From Thalassotalea crassostreae (GTDB lineage: Bacteria; Pseudomonadota; Gammaproteobacteria; Enterobacterales; Alteromonadaceae): a stretch of DNA of 64,000 bases. Each line of letters starts with the position of its first letter. The first letter of the stretch is position 1. The stretch is taken from contig NZ_CP017689.1 in assembly GCF_001831495.1 (NCBI RefSeq), forward strand, positions 558,001 to 622,000, written 5' to 3'. The translations under genes and the position numbers were made by a program. This document shows, piece after piece, positions 27,945-37,916 of the stretch. The notes under the pieces are model-generated. The model did no database searches and had not been told where the DNA came from. It saw only the letters and a program-made list of their open reading frames with translations.

Positions 27945-28693
27945 TGAAAAAAATAATAATCGCTTTATTGACGGTAATTCCTAGCTTAGCGTTAGCTGCT
28001 GGTGGCAATGTTCCATTGGATCATGCCAACAATGATATTACCGATAAACAATCATTACGTAATGGTGCTGAAACGTTTATGAACAGCTGTTTAGGTTGTC
28101 ATGAATTACAATACCAACGTTACAATCGTACCTTTGCTGACTTAGATATCGACGAAAAAGAAGGTATTGAAACGTTAATGTTTACTGGTGAGAAAGTTGG
28201 TGATCACATCACTAATACTATGCCTAAGAAAGAAGCTGCTGCTTGGTTTGGTGCTGCGCCACCAGATTTAACGCTTATTACACGTTTTAGAAGTAGCGAT
28301 TGGTTATACACTTATTTACGTGCATTCTACAAAGATGAAAGTCGTCCGTTTGGCGTAAATAACGCAACTTTTAAAGATGTTGGTATGCCACACGTATTTC
28401 AACAACTACAAGGTGTGCAAGAGCTTTCTGAAGAAGCCAAAGCAATGCTTAAGTTGGAAGCTAAGGACCAACGTCCACTTTCTACAAGTGACCTTGTTTT
28501 AACTCAGCCAGGTGTTTTAACTCCTGCTGAGTATGACACTGTAGTTCGCGATTTAGTTAACTTCTTAGAGTATGTTGGTGAACCAAGTAAAGTTGATCGT
28601 CACCGTATCGGTTACTGGGTATTAGGATTCTTATTTATCTTTTTCATCCTTAGCTACTTCTTGAAGAAAGAATACTGGCGAGATGTGCACTAA
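27944..28693 (+). CDS. petC: Cytochrome c1 of the bc1 complex
   Basis: A signal peptide (about 1–19) precedes the haem-binding motif CLGCH (Cys49, Cys52, His53); a methionine near GMPHVF is the likely sixth ligand. A C-terminal helix (about 221–240, VLGFLFIFFILSYFL) anchors the 249-residue protein. It passes electrons from the Rieske centre to soluble or membrane cytochrome c. A good terminator follows. Confidence 0.95.
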   Translation: MKKIIIALLTVIPSLALAAGGNVPLDHANNDITDKQSLRNGAETFMNSCLGCHELQYQRYNRTFADLDIDEKEGIETLMFTGEKVGDHITNTMPKKEAAAWFGAAPPDLTLITRFRSSDWLYTYLRAFYKDESRPFGVNNATFKDVGMPHVFQQLQGVQELSEEAKAMLKLEAKDQRPLSTSDLVLTQPGVLTPAEYDTVVRDLVNFLEYVGEPSKVDRHRIGYWVLGFLFIFFILSYFLKKEYWRDVH

Positions 28694-28714
28694 GCACAAT
28701 TAGTCAATGCTTTT

Positions 28715-28751
28715 AAAAACGCCGTGATCAATATTTGATTACGGCGTTTTT
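28715..28751 (+). terminator. petC terminator
   Basis: AAAAACGCCGTGATCA pairs with TGATTACGGCGTTTTT (one G·T) around ATATT; the T-run closes at 28751. Confidence 0.92.
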
Positions 28752-28844
28752 GTTTATGATGGTTTATATTTGATCTTTGAGACCCTTTTCATTGAAAAGT
28801 TAGCGACACAATAAAATTTTAGTTGCTAAGTGGTCTGACCTGTT

Positions 28845-28872
28845 TTGTTTTTCAACGGTTTTCGAGTATGAT
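28845..28872 (+). promoter_or_regulatory. Candidate sspAB promoter
   Basis: TTGTTT (28845–28850), 16-bp spacing, TATGAT (28867–28872), about 55 bases before the sspA start. Fair sigma-70 match only. Confidence 0.4.
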
Positions 28873-28926
28873 GTGTGCTGTAGTTTCATAACTACCCATC
28901 CGAATATTCTTAGAAAAGGAGTCACC

Positions 28927-29568
28927 ATGGCTGTAGCCGCCAATAAGCGTTCTGTAATGACGTTGTTTTCACACGATGATGATATGTACTCGCATCAAGC
29001 TCGAATAGTATTAGCTGAGAAAGGTGTAGGCGTTGACATTCATTTAGTAGATGAACAAAACCTACCAGAAGACTTAATTGATTTAAACCCATACGGAACT
29101 GTTCCGACACTAATCGATCGCGAATTAGCATTATATGAAGCTAAGATCATTATGGAATATTTAGATGAGCGTTTTCCTCATCCTCCACTAATGCCAGTAT
29201 ATCCGGTTGCGCGTGGTCGCAGTCGCCTAATGATGCATCGCATCGAGAGTGATTGGTATTCACTTGCTAAAGTGATTTTAAATGGTTCTGCCGCTGAAGC
29301 TGACAGTGCTCGCGTAGAATTGCGTGAAAGCTTACTAAGCATTGCACCAGTATTAAATGAAGCGCCATACTTTATGAGCGAAGAGTTTAGCTTAGTTGAT
29401 TGTTACTTAGCACCGCTATTATGGCGTTTGCCTGCATTTGGTATTGAGTTATCAGGCCAAGGAAGTAAAGAGCTTAAAACTTATATGATTCGAGTTTTCG
29501 ATCGTGAATCATTCCAAGCTTCATTAACTGAAACAGAACGTGAGTTACGCTTCGGTCGTCCAGCGTAA
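28927..29568 (+). CDS. sspA: Stringent starvation protein A
   Basis: Start at 28927 with AGGAG seven bases upstream (213 residues); the open frame back to 28873 is not conserved. It has a GST-like fold: thioredoxin-type N-terminal domain with NPYGTVPTLIDRELALYEAKIIMEY split across it, then a helical C-terminal domain. SspA binds RNA polymerase with sigma-70 and alters promoter choice in stationary phase and acid stress. sspB follows after nine bases. Confidence 0.94.
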   Translation: MAVAANKRSVMTLFSHDDDMYSHQARIVLAEKGVGVDIHLVDEQNLPEDLIDLNPYGTVPTLIDRELALYEAKIIMEYLDERFPHPPLMPVYPVARGRSRLMMHRIESDWYSLAKVILNGSAAEADSARVELRESLLSIAPVLNEAPYFMSEEFSLVDCYLAPLLWRLPAFGIELSGQGSKELKTYMIRVFDRESFQASLTETERELRFGRPA

Positions 29569-29577
29569 ATAAAATTT

Positions 29578-29979
29578 ATGAGTGATGAAATGACCTCAAA
29601 TAAGCCTTATATCGTTAGGGCTTTCTATGAGTGGATTGTAGATAATGAATTAACACCGTATATTGCTGTTGATGCACATTACCCAAATGTAATGGTACCC
29701 GAGCAACATATTAACGATGGTCAAATAATATTAAATATTTCCCCGGAGTCGGTAGGAGATATAGTAATGGCTGGAGAGGTGATTGAATTCAACGCGCGAT
29801 TTGGTGGAAAACTGGAACATTTATATGTACCAATGGAAGCCATAGTAGCGATTTACGCAAGAGAGAATGGTGTCGGTTCTTCATTTGTTGTCGATTACCC
29901 TGAGGACATCGAAGACACAGAAACTGAACAGGTTAAACCTGAGAAAAAAGGTAAACCGAGTCTTTCTATCGTAAAATAA
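29578..29979 (+). CDS. sspB: ClpXP adaptor SspB
   Basis: The 133-residue protein has the SspB fold (RAFYEWIVDNELTPYI at the start, FNARFGGKLEHLYVPMEAI and AIYARENG) and an acidic linker ending in the ClpX-binding tail GKPSLSIVK. It delivers ssrA-tagged proteins to ClpXP. The linker is shorter than in E. coli. A terminator follows. Confidence 0.95.
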   Translation: MSDEMTSNKPYIVRAFYEWIVDNELTPYIAVDAHYPNVMVPEQHINDGQIILNISPESVGDIVMAGEVIEFNARFGGKLEHLYVPMEAIVAIYARENGVGSSFVVDYPEDIEDTETEQVKPEKKGKPSLSIVK

Positions 29980-30008
29980 CGCCTGGAATTTCAGCACATC
30001 ACGACCAA

Positions 30009-30040
30009 TAAAAAAGAGAGCATAGTTGCTCTCTTTTTTG
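30009..30040 (+). terminator. sspB terminator (bidirectional towards dolP)
   Basis: AAAAAGAGAGCA pairs with TGCTCTCTTTTT around TAGT (30010–30039), between convergent sspB and dolP. Confidence 0.92.
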
Positions 30041-30084
30041 TCGTTCAAATTTAATGTGCAGTTCAATTTAATCGAATACTCAAA

Positions 30085-30648
30085 CTAGATAGCTTCAAAC
30101 GCTTTGTATACCCTTGAGACGCCGTTTATGTTGCGAACTATACCAACAGCTACATCGGCTTCTTTTTTGTTTACAAGGCCCATTAAGAACACTTCAGAAT
30201 CTTCCGTCACTACTTTAATTGCAGTACCATCAATTTTATCGGAAGCAATTAATTGAGCTTTCACTTTACTGGTTAGCCACGTATCGTGACTGCGTGTTCC
30301 CATACTGGTAAGCTTATTTAAACGGATTTGATTATGGAGCTTTTTGATACCTTGGATATCAGCAATCGATTTAATTACTGCTTCTTTTAATTGCGCATTA
30401 GGTGCTTGACCAACAACTAAAACAGTGCCATTAACACTAACTACTTGAACGCGAGTTTTTTCGTCTAAGTCTTTATTTTCTGCGATTAAGCTATGTGCTT
30501 TAACTTCAATAGCTTGATCGTCTAATTGCGAACCTAAGGTTCGTCTATCATGAATTGATGCTGCACCGGCACCAATACCGGCAATCACAGCAACTGCACA
30601 ACCTTGTAACAGCGACACCGCGAGTAGGGAGATAACAAGTTTTTTCAT
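30085..30648 (-). CDS. dolP: Outer-membrane lipoprotein DolP (YraP), dual BON domains
   Basis: A lipoprotein signal peptide ends at LLQGC (Cys17), followed by two BON domains (about 45–110 and 122–187) each with the V..NG.V.V.G pattern. DolP binds anionic phospholipid, locates at division sites and supports BAM function and outer-membrane integrity. It follows diaA in the lpoA–yraN–diaA–dolP order known from E. coli. Confidence 0.92.
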   Translation of the reverse strand: MKKLVISLLAVSLLQGCAVAVIAGIGAGAASIHDRRTLGSQLDDQAIEVKAHSLIAENKDLDEKTRVQVVSVNGTVLVVGQAPNAQLKEAVIKSIADIQGIKKLHNQIRLNKLTSMGTRSHDTWLTSKVKAQLIASDKIDGTAIKVVTEDSEVFLMGLVNKKEADVAVGIVRNINGVSRVYKAFEAI

Positions 30649-30691
30649 AGCGCTTATTTTAGTTCTTTATAATAATTTTTATTGGGTTAAT

Positions 30692-31707
<1,016 letters not shown>

Positions 31708-33707
31708 TTCGACTGATTATCCCTTGTTCATCCATTTGCAATGTACCAATTTCGCCTTGATGTTTTATCATCGGAATAAGCTGCATCGCTCTCAACTTTT
31801 CTAACAATTGAAAACTATCAATACCCATTGCATATATTCTTTCCAATGAGCTGCTTCTTTGCGGCCATAACTGTTTTGATTGTTCGGCTAACTCGGGGTT
31901 TGCCTGTCTAGATGATAACAACCAAGGAATTTCAGTGAATGTTAATCCTGTTAAGTCACGGCGAGTATTTGCGTCTAATTTGTCGTTGTGAGAGCGCGAT
32001 GAAGCGAATAAATCTATCGATTCAGCGAATGGGCTTATATTAACATCGACGTAAGGTTTAATAAGTCTAGCTTGATCAGGGGTGCCAAAAATATAAATCA
32101 TATCAACATCACGACGATTTCGAGCTTCAGCTTTTACATTTTCACTGATCCGATTTCTCATTAAGTAAATGCGTTCGTCAGACAGGTTGACCTCTAGTCC
32201 ACGTTTGACTGCCGTTTGCATTTCCTTACCATTCGGGTAGTAAATGATATTTACTTGAGTGTGGTGATACTTTTGCCATTCATCGGCAAAACTCTTTGCC
32301 ATGCGTTTACCAATGGTACTGTTTTGGCTTAACACCATAGCCTGTTGATAACCTTTTTGGCTTAAACTAAATGCCGCTTGTCTTGCTTCATCTTCAGGTA
32401 ACATCGAAAGTGCAAATTGATTTTTGTTTAACACGTTTTGTTCAGGCAAGTTTAGCAGCAATGTTGGCCATTGATGAGGTAAAGTCAGCTGTTCTTGTAA
32501 TGATAATTGATCAGACGACTGCGCACTCTCTGTAATCGCTTCACTCTCAGTAAATGGATTGTTATTTTCAGCTGAAATTGTCGTCATTTCAACAGAACCT
32601 TCGTCAAAAGCAGTTTCATCATGCGTCGAAGCTAGGTAGCTTTCAACATGCTGTTTTAATAACGGCCCAATGACGAAACTTGGCTTTTGTTGATGCAAGT
32701 TAGCAACGATATCGCTCATATTAGTTGCATTGGTATCAATAAAATTTAGTTGTACTTTTGACTTTTGTTGATACGCAGCCATAATGCCGGCTTGAATAGT
32801 TTCACCGAGTGTTTTCTCTCGACCAGATAAAGGTATTAACACGCTAACGGTTTCAAATTCAGCATCTTGCTCTAACGTTATCGCTTGCTGTTGAACATTT
32901 GCAATTAACAAATTAGCGGGGTGCTCTGGGAATTTTGACTGCCAGGTTGCAAGTTGATTAGTAATATCGTCTGCATTGCCATATTCAGATAATGAACTTG
33001 TGTATGCCAACCATCCTTCTAAATGTAGTGCTTTTCTTTTTGATAATGCAGTTACTTGATAAGGCTTTAACTTGGCGAATAACGTGGCAAGATAGAAAGC
33101 CTCATCTTCAGCAGTGATAGGGTATTGTTGATGATAATTTAAGTAATCAATAATGCCGTTAATCAACATACCAGTTTGTACATTGATATTAGCCTGCAAA
33201 AATAATTGCCTTTTACTCACGGTTTGAGTATTTACTTTCGAAAGCTCTTGACTGGCTAATTCTATTTCGCCAATTTCAAATAACACTTCACTAATATTTA
33301 GCTGATTGTAGTTTTCTTGAGCATTAGTTAGCGATAGCTTTCTCAGCTCTAACGCCATTGATAATGCTTTATCAAGTTGCTGTTGCTGTATGTATTTATT
33401 GGTAGCTTGTAATAACAATACTATCGCTTGTTCATTGTCTTCTGAACTTGCTTGCTCAACTAGATCTTCAGCAGTTATTTCGCTATCGGTACTATCCTCT
33501 ATTACTTCCACAGTTTCGATAGCACTAGTCGGAGTCGTTGTGTCAGTTTTCTTTTTTTCAGGCGTAGCGCAACCATAAAGAGTTAACAGAGTGACAATTA
33601 CGATTGAATATTTTAGTGAAATTGATTTTCTAATCACGAATAGCTGATCTCTAAATTGAATTAATTTTTGTTTAACAGTTTTGTTTTAAACATATTTTTC
33701 TCTAGCT

Positions 33708-33716
33708 TGGTATACT
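33708..33716 (+). promoter_or_regulatory. Extended –10 element before rsmI
   Basis: TGGTATACT at 33708–33716 is an extended –10 (TGN plus TATACT), about 57 bases before the rsmI ATG; no good –35 is visible. Confidence 0.45.
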
Positions 33717-33773
33717 ATAAACTGCTTAGCCTGCTTTGTTAACATTATTCTTTGTCAAAAATTAAGTACTTAT

Positions 33774-34622
33774 ATGAATCAAACCGCCGTGAATCCTGCA
33801 ACACTCTATGTAGTTGCGACGCCAATTGGTAATCTTCAAGATATTAGCCAGCGTGCATTAGATGTTCTTGCTCAAGTTGATCTTATTGCCTGTGAAGATA
33901 CTCGTCATACCGGGCGTTTATTAAGTCATTATAGTATTAAAAATAAAACCATTTCGTTACACGATCACAATGAGCGACAGCGACAAGATTATTTCGCTCA
34001 ACTTTTAACTGAAGGCAAAAGTATTGCTTTAGTTTCGGATGCAGGCACACCGCTGATTTCTGATCCTGGTTTTCATATTGTTCGTCATCTTAGAGGGCAA
34101 AATCTTAATGTAGTTCCAGTACCTGGTGCATGTGCTGCAATTGCGGCGTTATCTGTCGCAGGGCTACCTACTGATCGTTTTACTTTTGAAGGCTTTTTAC
34201 CATCAAAATCAACCGCTAGGAAATCGAAATTGGCGGAACTTGCCGATGAAACTCGTACTATGGTGTTTTATGATGCGCCAAGAAGGGCGATTGATACTGT
34301 TGCTGACATCGAAGAAGTACTTGGCGGTGAGCGACAAATAGTTATTGCTCGCGAATTAACCAAAACGTTTGAAACGGTGCATGCTGACAGCGCTAAGAAC
34401 ATGCATGCTTGGTTGAGCGAAGATCCTAATCAACTTAAAGGTGAAATGGTTCTGATCATTGAAGGCGTATTGCAAGATCCTAACGCTATTTCATCAGAAG
34501 CAATTAGCACCCTAAAATTATTACTTGGCGAAATGAAACCGAAAAAAGCTTGTGCAATTGCAGCGGAAATTCATGGCGTTAAGAAAAATGCACTTTATCA
34601 AATTGCCCTAGAGATAAAATAA
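33774..34622 (+). CDS. rsmI: 16S rRNA 2'-O-methyltransferase RsmI (C1402)
   Basis: The 282-residue tetrapyrrole-methylase-fold protein begins TLYVVATPIGNLQDISQRAL and has ACEDTRHTGRLL, VSDAGTPLISDPGF and PGACAAIAALSVAGL. It methylates the ribose of C1402 in the 30S P site. Its stop is one base from that of the convergent GST gene with no visible terminator between. Confidence 0.95.
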   Translation: MNQTAVNPATLYVVATPIGNLQDISQRALDVLAQVDLIACEDTRHTGRLLSHYSIKNKTISLHDHNERQRQDYFAQLLTEGKSIALVSDAGTPLISDPGFHIVRHLRGQNLNVVPVPGACAAIAALSVAGLPTDRFTFEGFLPSKSTARKSKLAELADETRTMVFYDAPRRAIDTVADIEEVLGGERQIVIARELTKTFETVHADSAKNMHAWLSEDPNQLKGEMVLIIEGVLQDPNAISSEAISTLKLLLGEMKPKKACAIAAEIHGVKKNALYQIALEIK

Positions 34623-34623
34623 A

Positions 34624-35280
34624 TCAGTCATCAGAGATTTCAGAAATTTCATAGTTTGCGATATTTTTTCCTATACTGTTCGCTTTTATAAACGCTGGTC
34701 TAGCCATTAATCTTGTTAAATATTTCGCTGTTTGTGGCTTAAAATACTGGTCAAGACCTAGCATTTTACCTAAATACAACGAATAGCCAACGGCAATATC
34801 TGCGATAGTGAACTTATCGCCACATAAGTATTTGTGAGTAAGTAAGTGCTCATTAAGCCGTTTTAGTCGAGCCATAAACCAAATGCTATAATCCTCAACT
34901 ACTTGTGGTTGTTGACGCTCTATCGATTCAAATTGTGAATAACGCAAAACGAGAGTTAAGGGAAATGTGAAAGTCGCATCACTTTGAAATAACCAATTTA
35001 GAAAGTCACCATATTCACTATCATTAATGGTTAATCGTAATTTATTCACTTGATATTTTTCAGCCAAATATAACAGCATTGCAGTGGATTCTGTCAGTTC
35101 ACAATTGTTATCTTTTAAAAATGGGATAGTACCTAAGCTGTTTACCTCGAGAAATGACTCATCCTTAAAACGCGGTGGAAACGGCAATGAATGAACTTGG
35201 TAGTCTAATTGCATTTCTTCTAATGCCCATAACACTCTGAGCGAACGTGAATTATGGCAATGCCAAAGATTGATGGTCAT
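34624..35280 (-). CDS. Glutathione S-transferase family protein
   Basis: A 218-residue protein with an N-terminal thioredoxin-fold GST domain (about 1–80; NSRSLRVLWALEE, SLGTIPFLKDNN and ELTESTAMLLYLAEKY) and a helical C-terminal domain (about 90–210; LCGDKFTIADIAVGYSLYLG). The ESTA segment is the usual glutathione gamma-glutamyl site. The substrate cannot be deduced; class is likely bacterial theta/nu-like. Confidence 0.85.
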   Translation of the reverse strand: MTINLWHCHNSRSLRVLWALEEMQLDYQVHSLPFPPRFKDESFLEVNSLGTIPFLKDNNCELTESTAMLLYLAEKYQVNKLRLTINDSEYGDFLNWLFQSDATFTFPLTLVLRYSQFESIERQQPQVVEDYSIWFMARLKRLNEHLLTHKYLCGDKFTIADIAVGYSLYLGKMLGLDQYFKPQTAKYLTRLMARPAFIKANSIGKNIANYEISEISDD

Positions 35281-35358
35281 ATAGCTAATTTTTGCTTATG
35301 TATTGGTACTTTCAAGATACGTTATTTTTAATTTTTTAGATAATAATTTTTAAAACAT

Positions 35359-35387
35359 TTGGTTCGGCATAAACATTAGGGTAGAAT
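35359..35387 (+). promoter_or_regulatory. rnpB promoter
   Basis: TTGGTT (35359–35364) and TAGAAT (35382–35387) are spaced by 17 bp, and the RNase P RNA 5' end begins eight bases later, as expected. Confidence 0.7.
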
Positions 35388-35394
35388 CCGCCCT

Positions 35395-35770
<376 letters not shown>

Positions 35771-35779
35771 TAATTTAAT

Positions 35780-35815
35780 AAAGCCCAATGTATGAAAGTG
35801 CATTGGGCTTTTTCA
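35780..35815 (+). terminator. rnpB terminator
   Basis: AAGCCCAATG (35781–35790) pairs with CATTGGGCTT (35801–35810) around a 10-nt loop, followed by TTT. Confidence 0.85.
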
Positions 35816-35972
35816 TTCTAATTAAACCATTAAGTATACAAATACGAGACTTTCGGTTTTGTAAAATTCCACCTTTGTCACAACAGTATTATCTAGCAGA
35901 TTTTTTGTACATAGTTCAATCGTTATATAAATGAACGTAGTTCTCCTATCAACCAAAGCAAAGAGAAAAACA

Positions 35973-36353
35973 ATGATAATTGAACAAGTTAAAACTACTG
36001 GAAAAGTATTAAGCCTTTTTGCCGCATTTGCAATATTACTTGCTTGTGGTGACGGCATAAATGACAAAAGCTCGTCAATTCCAATGAAGGTTACCAATGA
36101 TTTGGATGGTGATGGAATCGCAAATAGTGAGGATGTAGATATTGATGGTGACGGTGTCGACAATGAGTTTGATGCATTTGAACTAGACGCAACAGAATGG
36201 GCCGATACCGATGGCGATGGTATTGGAGATAATAGTGATAAAAATAGCACTTACAATAACGAGAACATTACTGAAAGCGGTGGCGAGCTATTTCACTATA
36301 TTTCCGTTAGCTCGCCACAGCCAAAGAAGCGCTCAACAAACGAGTACTTATAA
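35973..36353 (+). CDS. Small Asp-rich lipoprotein with calcium-loop (TSP3-like) repeats
   Basis: Start at 35973, where AAAGAG lies about seven bases upstream (126 residues); an upstream ATG at 35931 has no such site. A signal peptide ends at the lipobox LLAC (Cys25). Three DxDGDG loops follow: DLDGDGIANSEDVD (43–56), DIDGDGVDNEFDAFELD (56–72) and DTDGDGIGDNSDKN (78–91), the calcium-binding pattern of thrombospondin type-3 repeats. The C-terminal 30 residues are unlike the rest and overlie a hairpin (36280–36318), so the gene may be a shortened relic of a longer protein. Function unknown; it overlaps convergent maeB by six bases. Confidence 0.7.
   Translation: MIIEQVKTTGKVLSLFAAFAILLACGDGINDKSSSIPMKVTNDLDGDGIANSEDVDIDGDGVDNEFDAFELDATEWADTDGDGIGDNSDKNSTYNNENITESGGELFHYISVSSPQPKKRSTNEYL
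36280..36318 (+). repeat. 11-bp hairpin inside the C-terminal coding part of the Asp-rich lipoprotein gene
   Basis: GTGGCGAGCTA (36280–36290) and TAGCTCGCCAC (36308–36318) are perfect reverse complements with a 17-nt loop. GC-richer than the surroundings; no T-run follows. Confidence 0.55.
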
Positions 36354-36367
36354 ATACTCGTTTTTTT
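36338..36367. terminator. Palindromic bidirectional terminator shared by two convergent genes
   Basis: AAACGAGTA (36338–36346) pairs with TACTCGTTT (36355–36363), with a T7 run on the plus strand. The palindrome contains both stop codons (TAA at 36351–36353 on plus, 36348–36350 on minus). Confidence 0.8.
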
Positions 36368-37661
36368 GCTTTATTGCGGCTTGATAAACAGCTTCTGCAA
36401 CTTTTTGGTGTGCTTCTTTATTTAGAGATGCTGGTACTAATGCTCCATTTTTTGCTAGTGCCGATAACGTCTCTGATACTGCAATTTTCATTGTATGAGT
36501 GATCTTAGTTACGTCGGCTGCCAATGTACCTTTAAATAGTCCAGGAAAAGCTAGCATGTTATTGACTACCTTGCCGCAAGTTGCAAACAATGCGCCGTGC
36601 TCTAGAGCAACCGAAGGCTCTATTTCAGGATCTGGATTGGTCAACGCCATAATTATTTGACCTTCTCTAACCCACTCTGGTTTTATTAACCCCTTAACAC
36701 CAGTTGTGGCAACGACTACGTCAGCAGTTTGCATTAATTGTTCAAGCCCCATTGGTTTACCACCAAGGCTAAGAAGTTTCTTTTGCGCGTCTTCGCTCAG
36801 GTCGCAACCAACAACATCCTTTACACCATATTCTGATAATAAATTACAGATACCCATACCCGCAGCGCCTAAACCTATTTGTCCAAATACTTTATCTTTA
36901 AGTTCTATATTGGTTTGTTTTGTTGCTGATAATAACGCTGCTAGTACGACCATTGCAGTACCATGCTGGTCATCGTGGAACACAGGTTTATTGACTCTAT
37001 TGATTAGCTCGTCTTCAATGGTGAAACACTCTGGTGCTTTAATATCTTCAAGCAGTATTGCGCCGAAAGATGGTGATATCGCTTCAACAATTTCAATTAT
37101 TTTCAACGGATCTTTTTCTTTCAATAAAATAGGAACACCGGATAACCCCGCAAACTCGGCAAAAATGGCAGCTTTACCTTCCATAACAGGTAATCCGGCT
37201 TCTGGGCCTATATCACCTAGACCAAGAATCGCCGTACCATTGGTTACAATCGCAACCGTATTTTGAATGTTAGTAAATTCTTTTATTTTTTCCGGAGTAT
37301 GCTCAATGGCTTGGCATACTCGAGCAACACCGGGAGTGTATACATCTCGCAAGATTTCCAACGTATCAATATTTAACTTAGAAACGGTTTCTATTTTACC
37401 TTTTTTGTGACGATTAAAAACACGATCAGATTTACCTGTGATAAAGGTGTCAGGTAGGGTGTTAATTTGCTCGAATAGGGTTTCGATACTTAAGGAGTCA
37501 TCATACTCAACGGTCACTTCCCAAATGGTATCTTTATCTAGGCGGCGAACTGCATTAAGGCCTTCGACTGTTGCGCCAAATTCACCTACAACGCCAAGTA
37601 CTTTCGCCATATAACCAGGTTTGTGGGGAGCTTCTACTAACAGTATTTCAACGATACGCAT
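36348..37661 (-). CDS. NAD(P)-dependent malic enzyme with N-terminal ACT-like domain
   Basis: The 437-residue protein has an ACT-like N-terminal domain (about 1–75), then the malic enzyme: YTPGVARVCQAI, DIGPEAGLPVMEGKAAIF, KPVFHDDQHGTAMVVLAAL with the metal ligands, and the NAD(P)-binding GLGAAGMGICNLL. It decarboxylates malate to pyruvate. It lacks the phosphotransacetylase-like domain of MaeB, so I leave the symbol blank. The ACT-like domain may allow amino-acid control (inferred). It ends in the palindrome shared with the lipoprotein gene. Confidence 0.88.
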   Translation of the reverse strand: MRIVEILLVEAPHKPGYMAKVLGVVGEFGATVEGLNAVRRLDKDTIWEVTVEYDDSLSIETLFEQINTLPDTFITGKSDRVFNRHKKGKIETVSKLNIDTLEILRDVYTPGVARVCQAIEHTPEKIKEFTNIQNTVAIVTNGTAILGLGDIGPEAGLPVMEGKAAIFAEFAGLSGVPILLKEKDPLKIIEIVEAISPSFGAILLEDIKAPECFTIEDELINRVNKPVFHDDQHGTAMVVLAALLSATKQTNIELKDKVFGQIGLGAAGMGICNLLSEYGVKDVVGCDLSEDAQKKLLSLGGKPMGLEQLMQTADVVVATTGVKGLIKPEWVREGQIIMALTNPDPEIEPSVALEHGALFATCGKVVNNMLAFPGLFKGTLAADVTKITHTMKIAVSETLSALAKNGALVPASLNKEAHQKVAEAVYQAAIKQKNEYL

Positions 37662-37780
37662 AACGGCCTCAAATAGTGACTAAAACATCAAACTAACATT
37701 AAAAGCCATTGCCATTCAATTGACTATTCGACTTTGGTGTATTTATTTTTAATTGTCGCGTACGTGGCAGCAATACGGAT

Positions 37781-37817
37781 AAAAAAAGAGTATTCTCAGC
37801 GGATGCTGGGAATACTC
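37781..37817 (-). terminator. Terminator of the hybrid histidine kinase gene
   Basis: GAGTATTCTCAGC (37788–37800) pairs with GCTGGGAATACTC (37805–37817) with one G·T and a GGAT loop. On the minus strand a T7 run follows (37781–37787). Confidence 0.88.
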
Positions 37818-37825
37818 AATTTAAA

Positions 37826-37890
37826 CTACTTATGTGAACTACTTATGTGAACGGCTAATGCGAACTATTGGCATGAAGCACTTATATAAA
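37826..37890. repeat. 13-nt tandem repeat, two exact and three decayed copies
   Basis: CTACTTATGTGAA occurs exactly at 37826–37838 and 37839–37851. The next three 13-nt blocks (37852–37864, 37865–37877, 37878–37890) match it at about 9, 7 and 9 positions. It lies between the kinase stop and its terminator. Confidence 0.55.
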
Positions 37891-37916
37891 TCATAAGAAT
37901 ACGTATTTACACCGGG

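Noticed and set aside
36706..37266. 186-codon plus-strand frame opposite the malic enzyme gene
   Set aside because: Antisense to a conserved enzyme; Ser/Ile/Pro-rich shadow composition and no start signal.
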